A DNA stretch of 64,000 bases from Limnohabitans sp. 103DPR2 (GTDB lineage: Bacteria; Pseudomonadota; Gammaproteobacteria; Burkholderiales; Burkholderiaceae_C). The notes below the pieces were generated by a model. The model worked only from the letters and a program-made list of their open reading frames with translations. It searched no databases and was not told the origin of the DNA. The stretch spans positions 744,001 to 808,000 of the forward strand of contig NZ_CP011834.1 of NCBI RefSeq assembly GCF_001412575.1, read 5' to 3'. Shown one piece after another: positions 38,499-47,648 of the stretch (positions are counted from its first letter, which is position 1; the number at the start of each line of letters is the position of its first letter). The translations under genes and the position numbers were made by a program.

Positions 38499-39743
38499 AT
38501 GACTGTGAACCTGCAAGCTCCCAATCCCGCCAACATCTTGGCAGTTCCTGGCGTGCGTCTGGGCATTGCCGAAGCGGGTGTCCGCAAAGTGGGGCGCAAA
38601 GACCTGACCGTGATCTTGTTGGATGAAGGCAGTGCTGTGGCCGGCGTGTTCACGCAAAACAGATATTGCGCAGCACCGGTCCAAGTTTGTCGCGAGCATT
38701 TGAAGCAAGTGACTTCAGCCGTTGATTCGCAAATTCGCGCACTGGTCATCAACACCGGCAACGCGAATGCGGGCACAGGCGCCAAAGGCTTGGCCGATGC
38801 GCGCGCTACTGCAGATGCATTGGCGGGTTTGCTCAACATCAAGCCACAACAGGTCTTGCCGTTTTCCACAGGCGTGATCATGGAAAACTTGCCCGTCGAT
38901 CGCATCGTGGCGGGCATGCCTGCTGCATTGGCCGACGCACAAGCCGCGCATTGGGCCAAAGCAGCCGAAGGCATCATGACCACCGACACGGTGCCCAAGG
39001 CTTTCAGTCAGCAAGTGTTCTTGTCAGGCCAAACTGTCACCATCACCGGCATTAGCAAAGGTGCAGGCATGATTCGACCCAACATGGCCACCATGCTGGG
39101 CTTCTTGGCCACCGATGCCAACATCGATCCTGCATTGTTGCCAGCCTTGGCCACCGATTTGGCCAACGCATCTTTCAATCGCATCACCATCGATGGCGAT
39201 ACCTCCACCAATGACTCTTTCATGGTGATGGCCACACGCAAAGCCACGCATGCCGTGATCAGCGATTGGCATTCGGCCGACGGCCAAACTTTGCGCGCTG
39301 CTTTGTTGTCCGTTGCACAACATTTGGCGCATGCCATCGTGCGCGACGGCGAAGGTGCAACCAAGTTCATCACCATTCGGGTGGAGGGCGGCAAAACTTC
39401 TGAAGAGTGTCGTTTGGCGGCATACGCCATTGCCCATTCACCCTTGGTCAAAACCGCCTTCTTCGCCAGTGACCCCAACCTGGGCCGCATTTTGGCAGCC
39501 GTGGGCTATGCGGGCATTCAAGACCTCGATCAAGATTTGATTGGCTTGCATTTAGACGATGTGTGCGTTGTGAAAAACGGTGGTCGCAATCCAGACTACC
39601 AAGAGGCCGATGGCCAACGCGTCATGAAACAAAGTGAAATCACCATCCGAGTTCATTTAGGCCGCGGCAACGCTGTTGACACGGTCTGGACATGCGACCT
39701 GAGCCACGACTACGTGTCCATCAACGCGGACTACCGTTCATGA
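38499..39743 (+). CDS. argJ: Bifunctional ornithine acetyltransferase/N-acetylglutamate synthase
   Basis: ArgJ moves the acetyl group from N-acetylornithine to glutamate, recycling it in arginine synthesis. The 414-residue precursor self-cleaves between Ala197 and Thr198 in the [20 protein letters not shown] segment, freeing Thr198 as nucleophile. The C-terminal [20 protein letters not shown] is typical. Whether it also has N-acetylglutamate synthase activity cannot be told by eye. It follows secA by nine bases and overlaps the next gene by ATGA. Confidence 0.95.
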   Translation: MTVNLQAPNPANILAVPGVRLGIAEAGVRKVGRKDLTVILLDEGSAVAGVFTQNRYCAAPVQVCREHLKQVTSAVDSQIRALVINTGNANAGTGAKGLADARATADALAGLLNIKPQQVLPFSTGVIMENLPVDRIVAGMPAALADAQAAHWAKAAEGIMTTDTVPKAFSQQVFLSGQTVTITGISKGAGMIRPNMATMLGFLATDANIDPALLPALATDLANASFNRITIDGDTSTNDSFMVMATRKATHAVISDWHSADGQTLRAALLSVAQHLAHAIVRDGEGATKFITIRVEGGKTSEECRLAAYAIAHSPLVKTAFFASDPNLGRILAAVGYAGIQDLDQDLIGLHLDDVCVVKNGGRNPDYQEADGQRVMKQSEITIRVHLGRGNAVDTVWTCDLSHDYVSINADYRS

Positions 39744-40642
39744 GCAACAACATTGAAAAGCTTTTAGAGCGTGCAGTGCTGATGTTGGAGCGCTTGGAGC
39801 GCGTCTTGCCGCAACCCCTCAGCCAGCCCGACTGGAACGAAGCCATTGCTTGGCGTTATCGCAAGCGTGCGTCGGGCCATGGTGTGTTGGAAGGCGTTCG
39901 CCATGTGTCCGACATGAGTCTCAATGACCTGCAAGAAATTGACGGTCAAAAAGAAAAACTGCAACAAAACACTTTGCAATTTGTGCAGGGCTTGCCCGCC
40001 AACAATGTGCTGCTGACAGGTTCGCGTGGCACCGGTAAATCATCGTTGATCAAAGCCTGTTTGAACGCCTATGCGGCGCAAGGCTTGCGCCTCATCGAAG
40101 TTGACAAAGACGACCTGACTGATTTGCCCGACATCGTGGATGTGGTGGCCGGACGTCCCGAAAAGTTCATCATCTTCTGCGACGATTTGAGCTTTGAAGA
40201 TGGCGAGGGCGGTTACAAGGCTTTGAAATCCATCCTCGATGGCTCGGTGGCCGCAGCCACTCCCAATGTGTTGATTTACGCCACCAGCAATCGCCGTCAT
40301 TTGTTGCCCGAGCACATGAAGGACAACCTCACCTACACCCATACCGAAGACGGTGAAGTTCATCCAGGTGAAGTGATTGAAGAAAAGATTTCTTTGTCTG
40401 AGCGATTTGGTTTGTGGATCAGCTTCTATCCCTTCTCGCAAGACGAGTACCTCACCATCGTGGCGCAGTGGCTCAAGTCGCTGGGCGCCTCAGAGGCGGT
40501 CATTCAAACCTCTGGCCCTGAGGCCTTGGTCTGGGCATTGGAGCGTGGTTCACGCAGTGGTCGTGTGGCGTATCAGTTTGCGCGCGACTACATGGGCCGC
40601 ATGGGTCCATCGCCCACTGCCAGCATCCATCGCAGTTTGTGA
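39740..40642 (+). CDS. DUF815 family AAA ATPase
   Basis: The 300-residue cytosolic protein has Walker [10 protein letters not shown] (about residues 94-102) and Walker [11 protein letters not shown], followed by the sensor region [17 protein letters not shown]. The full DUF815 layout is present. No specific function is established for the family. The ATG overlaps the argJ stop (ATGA), and its own TGA overlaps the GTG of the Nudix gene, suggesting coupled translation. Confidence 0.87.
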   Translation: MSNNIEKLLERAVLMLERLERVLPQPLSQPDWNEAIAWRYRKRASGHGVLEGVRHVSDMSLNDLQEIDGQKEKLQQNTLQFVQGLPANNVLLTGSRGTGKSSLIKACLNAYAAQGLRLIEVDKDDLTDLPDIVDVVAGRPEKFIIFCDDLSFEDGEGGYKALKSILDGSVAAATPNVLIYATSNRRHLLPEHMKDNLTYTHTEDGEVHPGEVIEEKISLSERFGLWISFYPFSQDEYLTIVAQWLKSLGASEAVIQTSGPEALVWALERGSRSGRVAYQFARDYMGRMGPSPTASIHRSL

Positions 40643-41133
40643 GCAACACCTTGACCGGCAGCGCCAAGTCTTTGCTGGTGGCTGATGGCCATGTGCAACG
40701 CGAAGGCGGTGCCGACCGTGCCACGGTCGATGTGGCGGTGGGCATTCTCATCAATGCGCAAGATCAGTTTTTGCTCACCTCGCGCCCGCCAGGCAAAGTC
40801 TACGAGGGCTACTGGGAATTTCCAGGGGGCAAGTTGGAGGCGGGTGAAACCGTCGCGCAAGCCTTGACGCGCGAGCTGCACGAGGAGTTGGGACTGAACA
40901 TTGGCGATGTGCAGTTGTGGCATCAGCAATTGGTGGACTATCCCCACGCTTTGGTGCGGCTGAACTTTTGCAAAGTGCTTGAGTGGCAGGGCGAGCTTGA
41001 AATGCGTGAAGGACAGAACTTTGCTTGGCAGTCTTTGCCTGTGCAAGTGGTGCCCGTCTTGCCTGGCACGATACCGGTGTTGGCTTGGCTGGCCGAAGAG
41101 CGTGGCTTTGCGGGGGCCACACATTCAAGCTGA
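40639..41133 (+). CDS. Nudix hydrolase, MutT-like
   Basis: The 164-residue protein starts at a GTG overlapping the previous stop (GTGA). The Nudix box is complete: GGKLEAGETVAQALTREL followed by HEELG (about residues 60-82). Proximity to argJ and the DUF815 gene and the MutT-like NAQDQFLLTSRP start suggest an 8-oxo-dGTP-type cleaning enzyme, but other nucleotide substrates are possible. The gene converges on yacG with one base between stops. Confidence 0.85.
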   Translation: MSNTLTGSAKSLLVADGHVQREGGADRATVDVAVGILINAQDQFLLTSRPPGKVYEGYWEFPGGKLEAGETVAQALTRELHEELGLNIGDVQLWHQQLVDYPHALVRLNFCKVLEWQGELEMREGQNFAWQSLPVQVVPVLPGTIPVLAWLAEERGFAGATHSS

Positions 41134-41134
41134 T

Positions 41135-41341
41135 TTACTGCAGCTTGGGATCGCCAAAATTTTCTTGATCGGGTGGTGTTTCTTCGGGCACGCGGAAGCT
41201 TTCATTGGCCCATGCGCCCAAATCAATGCCTTTGCAACGCTCGCTGCAAAACGGCCGATAGGCATTTTGTGAACTGAACAAACTGGGCCCGCCGCAAGTG
41301 GGGCAGGGCACGTGGCGTGGCTTGGACAAGGGCTCGCTCAT
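41135..41341 (-). CDS. yacG: DNA gyrase inhibitor YacG (zinc-binding)
   Basis: The 68-residue protein has a four-cysteine zinc site, CPTCGG (about residues 13-18) and FCSERCK (about 31-37), followed by the conserved GIDLGAWANESFRVP. YacG binds GyrB and inhibits gyrase in E. coli. It lies with zapD and coaE, the standard grouping. Confidence 0.92.
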   Translation of the reverse strand: MSEPLSKPRHVPCPTCGGPSLFSSQNAYRPFCSERCKGIDLGAWANESFRVPEETPPDQENFGDPKLQ

Positions 41342-41379
41342 CGGTGTCTTGCAAAAGGGGTGAGGATTGCTGGCGCGTA

Positions 41380-42135
41380 TTAGGCGCAGAGTGTCATTTC
41401 GAAGGGGGTGTCTTCTTTGCTGGCCAACAACTTGCCGTCTTCTTGTTGTTGCATGAGGCGAATGACCACCAGCAAACGGTTGCAGCTGATCTCGGGTGTG
41501 AGGTTCAGGCTGTCGTCAATGCGCAGTCGCAACAATTGAAAGTTACGACCTTGCGGTAGATTTTGTTGCAGCTGCCCGCCTGTGGCCATGACCTTTTGGG
41601 TGCTGCCCGACTCACGTAACATTTTCAGCATGAGCTGAATGGACGTGGCCAAAGGCGCAAAGTGTTGAGACCACTCGTACAAGTTGGCTTGGCGAGCTGC
41701 GGGGGTGTGGTGTTGCCATGCATGGTAGGCCGGCAAATCAAACTCACAGGTGCCACCCGGAATGGCTGTGCGGCTGCGAATGCTGTTGAGGAATTCACTT
41801 TCGTTGAGTGCGCTGCCCATCTTGCCAACCATGCTGTTGAGGGTTTCAAAGCGTTGGTCCAATTGCTCGATGATGAGATCGAGTGCTTGCTCGGAAATGG
41901 AGGGGTTGCCGCGGTAGGCATTGAGCTGTTGTTTGTGACGCTCAATGTCTTTGAGAATTTCAGATTTAAGTTCGGAGCGTGAAGCCACTTCCATGATTTC
42001 AAAAATCGTGGTGAGCGCATAGTGATGGTCCAAAGCCTCGGTACGTTGGCAAAGCTTGTTGAAGCGCGCGAACAAATGTTGCAGGCGCAAATAAGTTCGG
42101 ATGCGTTCGTTGAGGGGGTATTCGTAAAGTATCAC
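41380..42135 (-). CDS. zapD: Cell division protein ZapD
   Basis: ZapD binds the C-terminus of FtsZ and bundles its filaments at the division site. The 251-residue mostly helical protein starts at a GTG and gives MILYEYPLNERIRTYLRLQH, the usual N-terminus. The CEFDLPAYHAWQH and the basic RRLRID-like region near the end are in line with the family. It is 22 bases from coaE. Confidence 0.93.
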   Translation of the reverse strand: MILYEYPLNERIRTYLRLQHLFARFNKLCQRTEALDHHYALTTIFEIMEVASRSELKSEILKDIERHKQQLNAYRGNPSISEQALDLIIEQLDQRFETLNSMVGKMGSALNESEFLNSIRSRTAIPGGTCEFDLPAYHAWQHHTPAARQANLYEWSQHFAPLATSIQLMLKMLRESGSTQKVMATGGQLQQNLPQGRNFQLLRLRIDDSLNLTPEISCNRLLVVIRLMQQQEDGKLLASKEDTPFEMTLCA

Positions 42136-42157
42136 GCTGCGTCTTTCAGTAGCAAGA

Positions 42158-42769
42158 TCATAGCCCGAAGCGGGCCATCATTTCATGCACGGCCGTCTGG
42201 AGTTGGTCTAAATCAAGCCCATCGTTGTAGATGACGCCATCGGCACTGGCCAGACGCTTTGCGCGGCTTGCCTGCTGCGCCATGATGGCTTCAATCTCCG
42301 GCTGTGACAGTTGGTTGCGGGCCATCACGCGCTGAATTTGGGTATCGGTTTGGCAATCGACCACACAGACCCAGTCCACTTGGCGCCGCCAGCGCTCACC
42401 CGACTCGACCAGCAAAGGCACATCGAATACCAGGCATTTTTTGCCAGCTTCTATGGCAGCTTGCGTTTGGGCTTGCAAAGCTTGCGCAACCAAAGGATGG
42501 ATGATGGCTTCGAGCTGGCGTTTGGTCTGGGGGTTGGAGAAAACCAAGGCCCGCATGGCGTCTCGGTTCATAGCGCCTTCTGGCGTGATGAGGGTTTCGC
42601 CAAATTGAGCCAAGATGGCGGGAATGGCCTGGCCACCGGCTTGTGTCAGGGCGCGAGAGATGGCATCTGCGTCCATCACGGCGGCACCTGCTTGCGCCAT
42701 GAATGCGGCCACGGTGCTTTTGCCGCTGCCAATGCCCCCCGTGAGCCCCAGTCGAACAGGCTGACGCAT
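42158..42769 (-). CDS. coaE: Dephospho-CoA kinase
   Basis: CoaE phosphorylates dephospho-CoA, the last step of coenzyme A synthesis. The 203-residue protein has the P-loop GLTGGIGSGKSTV at about residues 8-20, DADAISRALTQ and the LVFDVPLLVESG region typical of CoaE. The ATG at 42769 is used; a TTG one codon earlier is not needed. The gene follows pilD by seven bases. Confidence 0.94.
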   Translation of the reverse strand: MRQPVRLGLTGGIGSGKSTVAAFMAQAGAAVMDADAISRALTQAGGQAIPAILAQFGETLITPEGAMNRDAMRALVFSNPQTKRQLEAIIHPLVAQALQAQTQAAIEAGKKCLVFDVPLLVESGERWRRQVDWVCVVDCQTDTQIQRVMARNQLSQPEIEAIMAQQASRAKRLASADGVIYNDGLDLDQLQTAVHEMMARFGL

Positions 42770-42776
42770 CAAAGGC

Positions 42777-43685
42777 TCACACTCCCATGGAAATTCCTAG
42801 AAAGAAACATGCGAATCCAGACAGGGCTAAAAAGGGTCCAAAAGCGAAGTGCCCATTGTCACCCAGTTGCCCCCGCATTTTTTGGATGACCCCAAAAATC
42901 AGTCCAGAAACCGAAGCCAGCAAGAGCACAGGCAACAAGCTCCAAATGCCGACCCATGCACCCAGTGCGGCCAAAAGCTTGAGGTCGCCTTGGCCCAGGC
43001 CTTCTTTGCCACGCCAAGCTGCAAAAGCCCAGCCCACAGCCCACAACATGCCGTAACCCAGCACGGCACCCGAAAGCGCCTGGATGAGGGGCGTGGGGGT
43101 GAGTGACATGGCACTGCCAATGAGGCCGACCCACAAGAGGGCCTGCGTGATGACGTCGGGCAGCAGAAAGGTTTCTGCATCGATCCAGGCCAGTGCCAGC
43201 AGGGCTGCGGTGAAAAAGCAAGCCATCAGTGCTTGGAACGTCCAACCAAATTGAAACAAGCACAAGGTGAACAGCAGACTGGTGGTGATCTCAATGAGCG
43301 GATAGCGCCAAGCAATACGGCCATTGCAATGCCGGCAGCGACCTAAGGAAATCACAAATGACAGCACCGGGATAAGTTCGTACCCATGCAAACGATGCTG
43401 ACAGAGCGGGCAATGTGACGGCGGTGTGCTGAGGTTGAAGTTGGTTTCTGCAGCCGAAGCTTTGGACGCGTCTGAGGACAGCTCAGTTGGCATGTGGGTG
43501 GACAGATCGTTGCCCAAGATCATGAGCGGCAAGCGGTGAATCAGCACATTCACAAAGCTGCCAATGATGAGTCCCAGCGCGGCAAATACCAGCACTTGCA
43601 AGTGACTGACCTGCTCAAATTGCGGCAACACCCAGCCCATGGCGCCGGGCGGTGCCAGTAAATTGGGCCATTGCGAAGCGGGCAT
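42777..43685 (-). CDS. pilD: Type IV prepilin peptidase/methylase
   Basis: PilD cleaves type IV prepilins and N-methylates the new N-terminus in the inner membrane. The 302-residue protein has zinc cysteines at 92/95 and 117/120 (CPLC and CRHC) and catalytic aspartates Asp169 (AWIDAETFLLPD) and Asp234 (GLGQGD), with about eight hydrophobic helices. I use the ATG at 43685, which shares one base with the pilC stop; a longer upstream reading lies inside pilC and has no family similarity. Confidence 0.93.
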   Translation of the reverse strand: MPASQWPNLLAPPGAMGWVLPQFEQVSHLQVLVFAALGLIIGSFVNVLIHRLPLMILGNDLSTHMPTELSSDASKASAAETNFNLSTPPSHCPLCQHRLHGYELIPVLSFVISLGRCRHCNGRIAWRYPLIEITTSLLFTLCLFQFGWTFQALMACFFTAALLALAWIDAETFLLPDVITQALLWVGLIGSAMSLTPTPLIQALSGAVLGYGMLWAVGWAFAAWRGKEGLGQGDLKLLAALGAWVGIWSLLPVLLLASVSGLIFGVIQKMRGQLGDNGHFAFGPFLALSGFACFFLGISMGV

Positions 43686-44803
43686 CAAAAGACTTGTCCT
43701 AAATTGAAAATGGGCAAATACAAAGCCACCATCATGCCGCCAATGAGCCCACCCAGAAAAACCATGAGCAAGGGTTCTAACAGGGTGGTGAGTTGAGCGA
43801 TGTGTTGGTTCAAATCGGCCATCAAGAGCTGTGCGGCTTTTTCGAGCATGGCCGCCAAAGAACCCGTTTCTTCTCCGATGGCGCACATTTGGATCAGCAC
43901 AGGTGGAAACAGTTTTGATTTTGACATGGCGACGTTCAAACCGCTACCCTCTTGAATGTGCTGCATCAACTTTGCAGTGTGCGCTTGAAGTAGCGCGGAT
44001 CCCGATGCGGCTGCAGCCGGCTGCAAAGCTTCAGAGATGGGAATGCCTGCTTCCAGCAAGGCCGAAAGTGTCAATGCCCATTTGGCTGAGCGATGACTTT
44101 GCATGAGTGGACCCATGAGTGGCAAAGCGCTTGTGGCCGATTCCCAACCCAACCTCACGGTTAGCGAACGGCGATACCCGCGGTGCAAGCCGATTGCTGC
44201 GCAGGTTAACAAAGCCAAGCAAGGCAGTCCCCATTGCGAGACCCAGCGGCTAACTTGGATCAACTGCTGTGTAGCCTGTGGCAAGGCAGCGCCCATGCTT
44301 TGGAACACCGCTTCAAACAGAGGGACCACCCAAATCAAGATGACGGTTAAAACGCCGCAGGCCACCAGCAAAATGCAGGCAGGGTAAATCAGCGCGTGTT
44401 GAACTTTGGCCTTCAATTGCGCATGGGCCTCCAAGGTATTCGCCAAGCGGACCAAGAGCGTGTCCAAAATACCTGCCGACTCACCGGCTTGGAGCAGGCT
44501 GCAATACAAACTGTTGAAGGTGTGCGGATGTTTTTGAAAAGCGACATGCAAAGCAGAGCCTGCGCTGACATCTTGCTGTAACTGTTGCAATATTTGCCCC
44601 AAGGATTGCCTTGTTTTGCGCGACCCCACAGCACTTTGTCCTAGCAATTGAAAGGCCTGTACCAAAGGAATGCCAGCACTCATCAAGGCCGACCATTGCC
44701 GGGTGAAGACAGTCAAAGTTTTGGCGGAAATGCGGTGCAAAGAAACGTGTGCGCTAGGCCTTCGCCTTTCTAAGGCGCGTGCCATGGCTGCTGGGGTGCT
44801 CAT
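43685..44803 (-). CDS. pilC: Type IV pilus inner-membrane platform protein PilC
   Basis: PilC is the polytopic protein on which the pilus assembly ATPases act. The 372-residue product has two T2SF domains (about residues 33-155 and 235-357), each with the LLxAG and GE(E)TGSLA patterns (LLQAGESAGILDTLL; CAIGEETGSLAAMLEKAA), and three membrane helices. The ATG at 44803 overlaps the pilB stop (ATGA). The order pilB-pilC-pilD is conserved. Confidence 0.92.
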   Translation of the reverse strand: MSTPAAMARALERRRPSAHVSLHRISAKTLTVFTRQWSALMSAGIPLVQAFQLLGQSAVGSRKTRQSLGQILQQLQQDVSAGSALHVAFQKHPHTFNSLYCSLLQAGESAGILDTLLVRLANTLEAHAQLKAKVQHALIYPACILLVACGVLTVILIWVVPLFEAVFQSMGAALPQATQQLIQVSRWVSQWGLPCLALLTCAAIGLHRGYRRSLTVRLGWESATSALPLMGPLMQSHRSAKWALTLSALLEAGIPISEALQPAAAASGSALLQAHTAKLMQHIQEGSGLNVAMSKSKLFPPVLIQMCAIGEETGSLAAMLEKAAQLLMADLNQHIAQLTTLLEPLLMVFLGGLIGGMMVALYLPIFNLGQVF

Positions 44804-46014
44804 GCCATGCACTCAGTTTGCGTGAGCACTTCGGCCATCGATGTGATGCCCATGGCGGCTTGAATTAAACCTGCATGTCGAAGCGAGTGGACGCCTTCTT
44901 TGTACGCTTGCGTTGCCAATTGAACATGGCTGCTGTCATTTTCAACGCATTGCCGCAAACTGGGGCTCATGGGCATGACTTCAAACAAGCCAATGCGTCC
45001 CCAATAGCCTTTGTGACATTGCGAACAACCCTGCGCACTGAAAAAGACAGGTTCAAACGGCAAGTCTTGAAAGGACGTTTGCAGGCCCAATTCGCGCAGG
45101 GCTTGAAGCGAGACATGCATGGGTTTTCGGCAATGCAAACACAAACGCCGAATCAGCCTTTGCGCAGAAATGAGGCTGATGCTGGCGGCCAAGTTGTAGG
45201 ACGCCACGCCCATGTTGCGAAGACGAACCAGTGCGCCTGCGGCATCATTGGTGTGCAACGTGGACATGACCAAATGACCTGTTTGTGAAGCCTTGATGGC
45301 GATGTCGGCTGTTTCAGGGTCTCTGATTTCGCCAAGCATGATGACGTCGGGATCTTGTCGGAGGAAGGCTTTGAGTGAACTGGCAAAGTTCAGCCCAATT
45401 TGTTCTTTGACATTGACTTGGTTGACGCCATTCAGCTGAATTTCGGAGGGGTCTTCGACAGTGGCGATGTTGATTTCGGGCCGGTTCAAAAGGTGCAGGC
45501 AGGCATAAAGTGATTGCGACTTGCCCGAGCCTGTGGGGCCCGTGACCAAAATGAGGCCTTGTGTTTTGTGGATGGCCTCTAGCATGCGCTGCTTTTCCTG
45601 GGGACCATAGCCCAAATGGTCAAGATGCAGTTGCGCCATGTCGGTGGCTAAGACCCGAACCACCAACTTCTCGCCAAACAAAGTAGGCAGTGTGCTGACC
45701 CTTAAATTCAAGCGTTGCAAATTGCGCAAACCGATTGTCATGCGCCCATCTTGTGGCAATCTTTTTTCTGCAATGTCTAACTTGGCCAGCACCTTGATGC
45801 GGGAGGCAATTTGGTCTTTGAATTCGTAGGGGGGTGGCGGAATTTCTTGCAACACGCCATCGATGCGCAAACGGACTCGGTAAAAATTCTCGAAAGGTTC
45901 GAAGTGAAGATCGGAGGCGCGCAGTTGGGCTGCTGTTTCCCATGTCTGCTGCAAATAATGAACCACAGGGGCTTCAACTGCAGCCGGTTGGGGATGGGAA
46001 AGAGTGTTGTCCAT
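44800..46014 (-). CDS. pilB: PilB/GspE-type pilus assembly ATPase, lacking the N-terminal domain
   Basis: This ATPase powers pilin polymerisation. The 404-residue product has the N2 domain from about residue 20 (ASDLHFEPFENFYRVRLR), Walker A GPTGSGKS (159-166), the catalytic Glu229 in IMLGEIRDPETAD, the His box around STLHTNDA and a zinc site of four Cys (292, 295, 330, 333). Normal PilB proteins are about 560-580 residues; the first about 150-170 residues (the MshEN/N1 domain that binds partners or c-di-GMP) are absent. The next gene upstream begins only 60 bases away, so no room remains for them. The start ATG has only a weak ribosome site. Confidence 0.85.
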   Translation of the reverse strand: MDNTLSHPQPAAVEAPVVHYLQQTWETAAQLRASDLHFEPFENFYRVRLRIDGVLQEIPPPPYEFKDQIASRIKVLAKLDIAEKRLPQDGRMTIGLRNLQRLNLRVSTLPTLFGEKLVVRVLATDMAQLHLDHLGYGPQEKQRMLEAIHKTQGLILVTGPTGSGKSQSLYACLHLLNRPEINIATVEDPSEIQLNGVNQVNVKEQIGLNFASSLKAFLRQDPDVIMLGEIRDPETADIAIKASQTGHLVMSTLHTNDAAGALVRLRNMGVASYNLAASISLISAQRLIRRLCLHCRKPMHVSLQALRELGLQTSFQDLPFEPVFFSAQGCSQCHKGYWGRIGLFEVMPMSPSLRQCVENDSSHVQLATQAYKEGVHSLRHAGLIQAAMGITSMAEVLTQTECMA

Positions 46015-46074
46015 CTGCAAATCATTTCATCATGTCCGGGCAGGTCATGATGCGCGCAAATGGACTTGAAAAAC

Positions 46075-46674
46075 CTAAGCGTTTTTAAATGCAAGAATTT
46101 GTGCGGTGGTGTGAAGGCCGACGTGATAACTGCCTTCATTTAACTCACGCTCACCTTGTTTAGAAAATGCCACTTTCAAAGGCTGTATGTCCTGGATGAG
46201 TGTGTCTACACCTGGATAGCGGTTAGCTGCAGTGCTTTCGCCGTTCACCTTGGACTCTAGGATGAAAGCGCCGCCCGGTTTCAATGACTGGCCCAAACGT
46301 GCATAAAGCCGCTGGCGGATGTCTGCATCAGGTTGTGCAAAGACGCTCACCACCAAGTCCCATGCATTATTTTCTAGCTCAAAGTCTTTCATGTCTGCGA
46401 CTTCGTAGTTCAGGGTGACTTTGTGCAGGTCGGCCAATGCTTTGGCCTTGTTCAAACCCACGCGCGAGAAATCGACGGCAGTGACTTCAAAACCCATCTT
46501 GGCCAAGAACACTGCATTTCGGCCTTCGCCCTCGCACAAAGAAACAGCTTTGCCGAGTTTGACTTGAGGCGCAGCCCATTGCAGGAAATCGTTGGGCGCT
46601 TCGCCATAAGCATATGCGGGCGCTTGGAAGCGATCGTCCCAATACGCTGCGCCTTTCATTTCTTTGTTGGACAT
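46075..46674 (-). CDS. Class I SAM-dependent methyltransferase (TehB-like)
   Basis: The 199-residue protein has a short N-terminal YWDDRF motif and the SAM-binding region AVSLCEGEGRNAVFLAKMGF (about residues 43-62), with the acidic loop in AVDFSRVGLNKAKALA. The pattern fits the TehB/thiopurine methyltransferase-like group of small cytosolic enzymes. The substrate is not evident. A hypothetical gene follows upstream with a nine-base gap, possibly co-transcribed. Confidence 0.78.
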   Translation of the reverse strand: MSNKEMKGAAYWDDRFQAPAYAYGEAPNDFLQWAAPQVKLGKAVSLCEGEGRNAVFLAKMGFEVTAVDFSRVGLNKAKALADLHKVTLNYEVADMKDFELENNAWDLVVSVFAQPDADIRQRLYARLGQSLKPGGAFILESKVNGESTAANRYPGVDTLIQDIQPLKVAFSKQGERELNEGSYHVGLHTTAQILAFKNA

Positions 46675-46683
46675 GGTGTTTCT

Positions 46684-47154
46684 TTAATCTTGGGAAATCA
46701 GTTGAAATGTTTTCATCACGACTTCGCGATCTGCTTTGTCTTGAATTTTTTGGAGACTCTGAAATGCGGCTTGCCTGGAAGCTTTGAATTCAGGTGTCTT
46801 GCCGAAAGCAAGAGCTGCCAAAGCATGCACAGTGTGCGTGAATGCCAATTCCCAATCTGGCGTGTCGGCTTTTTCAGTGAAATACATGCGCATGCGTTCT
46901 GCATAAGCCCATGCACTGGGTCCCATGTTCATGCGTGCATGCACCAGCGCCAGTAGCATCACGCTGCGCATGTGGTTGATTTCTTTGCCAACCACTCGCC
47001 AATGCCATGCCGATGCATGGGCGGTGTCCAAAATTTCAGTGTTCAGGCTGATGTCAGCCAAAGACTCTGACAATGTCCAAGCGGTGTTGTTGGCTTGGAT
47101 GGCAAAGTACTTGTGCCAACTGTCTGGCAACAGGTTGTCGGGGGTGTTTTGCAT
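46684..47154 (-). CDS. Hypothetical protein (helical, 156 aa)
   Basis: I do not recognise a family with confidence. The product is mostly helical, with no signal peptide or membrane segment. It contains several aromatic residues and conserved-looking HASAWHWRVVGKEINHMRS and MLLALVHARMNMGPSAWAYAERM stretches. It lies just upstream of the methyltransferase gene on the same strand, and the pair may be one transcription unit. The ATG is preceded by AGGAACTTCAA. Confidence 0.6.
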   Translation of the reverse strand: MQNTPDNLLPDSWHKYFAIQANNTAWTLSESLADISLNTEILDTAHASAWHWRVVGKEINHMRSVMLLALVHARMNMGPSAWAYAERMRMYFTEKADTPDWELAFTHTVHALAALAFGKTPEFKASRQAAFQSLQKIQDKADREVVMKTFQLISQD

Positions 47155-47337
47155 TTGAAGTTCCTCAAAGACAAGTCATTTCTGAGTGTGCATGGTACGG
47201 TAAGTGTTGCGAGATTACCCACGTCATTGACCAGCCTCTTCAAAAAGCTACTTGGCGCAGGTGACGCTGAGGCAAAATAGATTCACAATGCGGTTCATTG
47301 CGGCATGCACAGAGCGCCGTCGATCTACGAGGACTTC
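47155..47337. other. 183-base gap between divergent genes
   Basis: The gap separates the hypothetical gene at 47154 (minus) and the small secreted-protein gene at 47338 (plus). It contains a GAGGA ribosome site (47328-47332) for the latter. I see no RNA gene, convincing promoter or repeat. Confidence 0.5.
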
Positions 47338-47610
47338 ATGAAATTTGCAGTGATTTTGGCCATGCTGTTGGCATTCAACGCTTTTGCCAGTGATGCACCT
47401 AAAGCGGATGACAAGAAAAAACCGGAGCGTTCTGTGGTGCCCGAGAAAATCACTCGCCCCAAAACAACGCCCGATTCTTTACCTCAACCCGTCGGGAAAA
47501 ACAGCAACCCGGATGCTTGCCCCAAATTTGAGTACAAAGAAAAGCCAGCCAAAATTGTGTGCTTGCAAAAAGCCGTTGGCGCTGACAAACCCAAACCTGC
47601 AGCGCACTGA
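47338..47610 (+). CDS. Small secreted Lys/Pro-rich protein of unknown function
   Basis: The 90-residue product has a clear signal peptide, MKFAVILAMLLAFNAFA, with cleavage probably before SDAP. The mature 70 residues are highly charged and Lys/Pro-rich, with two cysteines (about residues 60 and 72) in DACPKFEYKEKPAKIVCLQK, which may form one disulfide. The likely start is the ATG at 47338, after GAGGACTTC. No known domain is recognised. Confidence 0.6.
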   Translation: MKFAVILAMLLAFNAFASDAPKADDKKKPERSVVPEKITRPKTTPDSLPQPVGKNSNPDACPKFEYKEKPAKIVCLQKAVGADKPKPAAH

Positions 47611-47648
47611 GCCCTGCAAGATTCAAGTGTCAGCGGTGCTTGTGAAGC

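Noticed and set aside
37545..38708. A 387-codon open frame antisense to secA and the start of argJ
   Set aside because: It is a shadow of conserved genes on the other strand, with no recognisable motif.
43686..43886. An N-terminal extension of pilD into pilC
   Set aside because: The added residues are basic and low in hydrophobic character, unlike any prepilin peptidase N-terminus.
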